Below are positions 34,393-34,572 of a stretch of DNA of 34,572 nucleotides, piece by piece. The DNA is from JBKDZR01 sp047971485 (lineage in GTDB: Bacteria; Pseudomonadota; Alphaproteobacteria; Rhodobacterales; Rhodobacteraceae). The translations under genes were made by a program, and so were the position numbers. Within the stretch, counting starts at the first letter, position 1. Each line of letters opens with the position of its first letter. The notes under the pieces were generated by a model. The model saw nothing but the letters and a program-made list of their open reading frames with translations, searched no databases and was not told the DNA's origin. The stretch is taken from NCBI GenBank assembly GCA_047971485.1, contig JBKDZR010000052.1, positions 1 to 34,572 on the forward strand, given 5' to 3'.

Positions 34393-34572
34393 TGTTGATT
34401 TCCGTTGAGAACTGCCCCGGTATCCCCCAAAAATTTCACTGAGATTTGACCCATGTGAACACATTGCCCTGACGGATTTAGTCAGGGAGATATGGAGTGA
34501 TCGACATGGGATTTTTGAGTGTTATTCGACGCTGGGCATTGCGTGATAAAATGCCAATTCGCGAGATTTCAC
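34393..34572 (+). mobile_element. IS21-family element, left end (continues beyond window)
   Basis: The tip TGTTGATTTCCGTTGAGAA begins at 34393 with the TG expected for this family. A second block with TTTCACTGAGATTTGACCC follows at 34434-34452, as in many IS21 elements of alphaproteobacteria. The istA start follows. The insertion splits the ABC exporter gene. The right end and any target duplication are outside the window. Confidence 0.8.
34506..34572 (+). CDS. istA: IS21-family transposase IstA, N-terminal part
   Basis: Only 22 codons are visible, reading MGFLSVIRRWALRDKM and then PIREIS. This is the conserved N-terminal helix-turn-helix start of IstA (usual form VIRRWALR.. SIREISRRTGLSRNT). 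GGAG lies 8 nt before the ATG. An in-frame GTG 9 nt upstream is an alternative. The gene runs off the end of the window. IstA carries the DDE catalytic domain and would act with IstB. Confidence 0.8.
   Translation, partial: MGFLSVIRRWALRDKMPIREIS

Overview
The window is GC-rich alphaproteobacterial DNA, most likely from a member of the Rhodobacterales (Paracoccaceae-like). This rests on a divergent crotonyl-CoA carboxylase/reductase and ethylmalonyl-CoA mutase pair (ethylmalonyl-CoA pathway), aerobic-type cobalamin genes cobW-cobN-cobO, and the character of the SMC protein. The assignment is inferred from gene content; no database search was possible.

Layout. 1-4352: ccr (-) and ecm (+) are divergent. 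A copy of a structured intergenic repeat lies 3' of ccr and another 3' of ecm. 4353-13553: smc (-) is divergent from the cobalamin run cobW-cobN-cobO (+). A third repeat copy follows cobO. 13971-21445 (all -): a ROK-type regulator, then an operon read as substrate-binding protein, two permeases, UgpC/MalK-type ATPase, BadF-type sugar kinase and SIS-domain sugar-phosphate protein, mostly joined by ATGA overlaps. This looks like a carbohydrate, perhaps amino-sugar, uptake and processing unit. 21814-26359 (+): a myo-inositol cluster in which iolG, iolC (fused to DUF2090) and iolB are intact, while a TIM-barrel isomerase gene and an iolD/iolE fusion are broken. Antisense remains of an aldo/keto reductase follow. 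26677-31849 (+): a periplasmic copper locus made of a DUF2946-like protein, an MbnP-like four-Cys protein, an MbnH-like di-haem protein, a PCuAC-derived fusion, a canonical PCuAC and two tandem Sco proteins. 31850-34572: unassigned sequence, a 5'-truncated double phosphotransferase gene (-), a fragment of an ABC exporter gene (-), and the left end of an IS21-family element that interrupts that exporter.

How the genes work together. Ccr and Ecm supply consecutive parts of acetyl-CoA assimilation, and Ecm needs adenosylcobalamin, to whose synthesis CobN and CobO contribute. The ABC/kinase/SIS operon and the ROK regulator form one transport-and-catabolism unit facing a partly decayed inositol pathway. 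The copper genes suggest oxidative maturation of a Cu-binding protein plus delivery of copper to cytochrome oxidase.

The most unusual items are the three-copy repeat with base-paired 20-bp arms, G-U wobbles, a paired insertion and inverted flanks; the iol cluster caught in decay; the PCuAC fusion that has lost its copper ligands inside an MbnP/MbnH locus; and the exporter/phosphotransferase junction cut by an IS21 element. No rRNA, tRNA or CRISPR array was seen.
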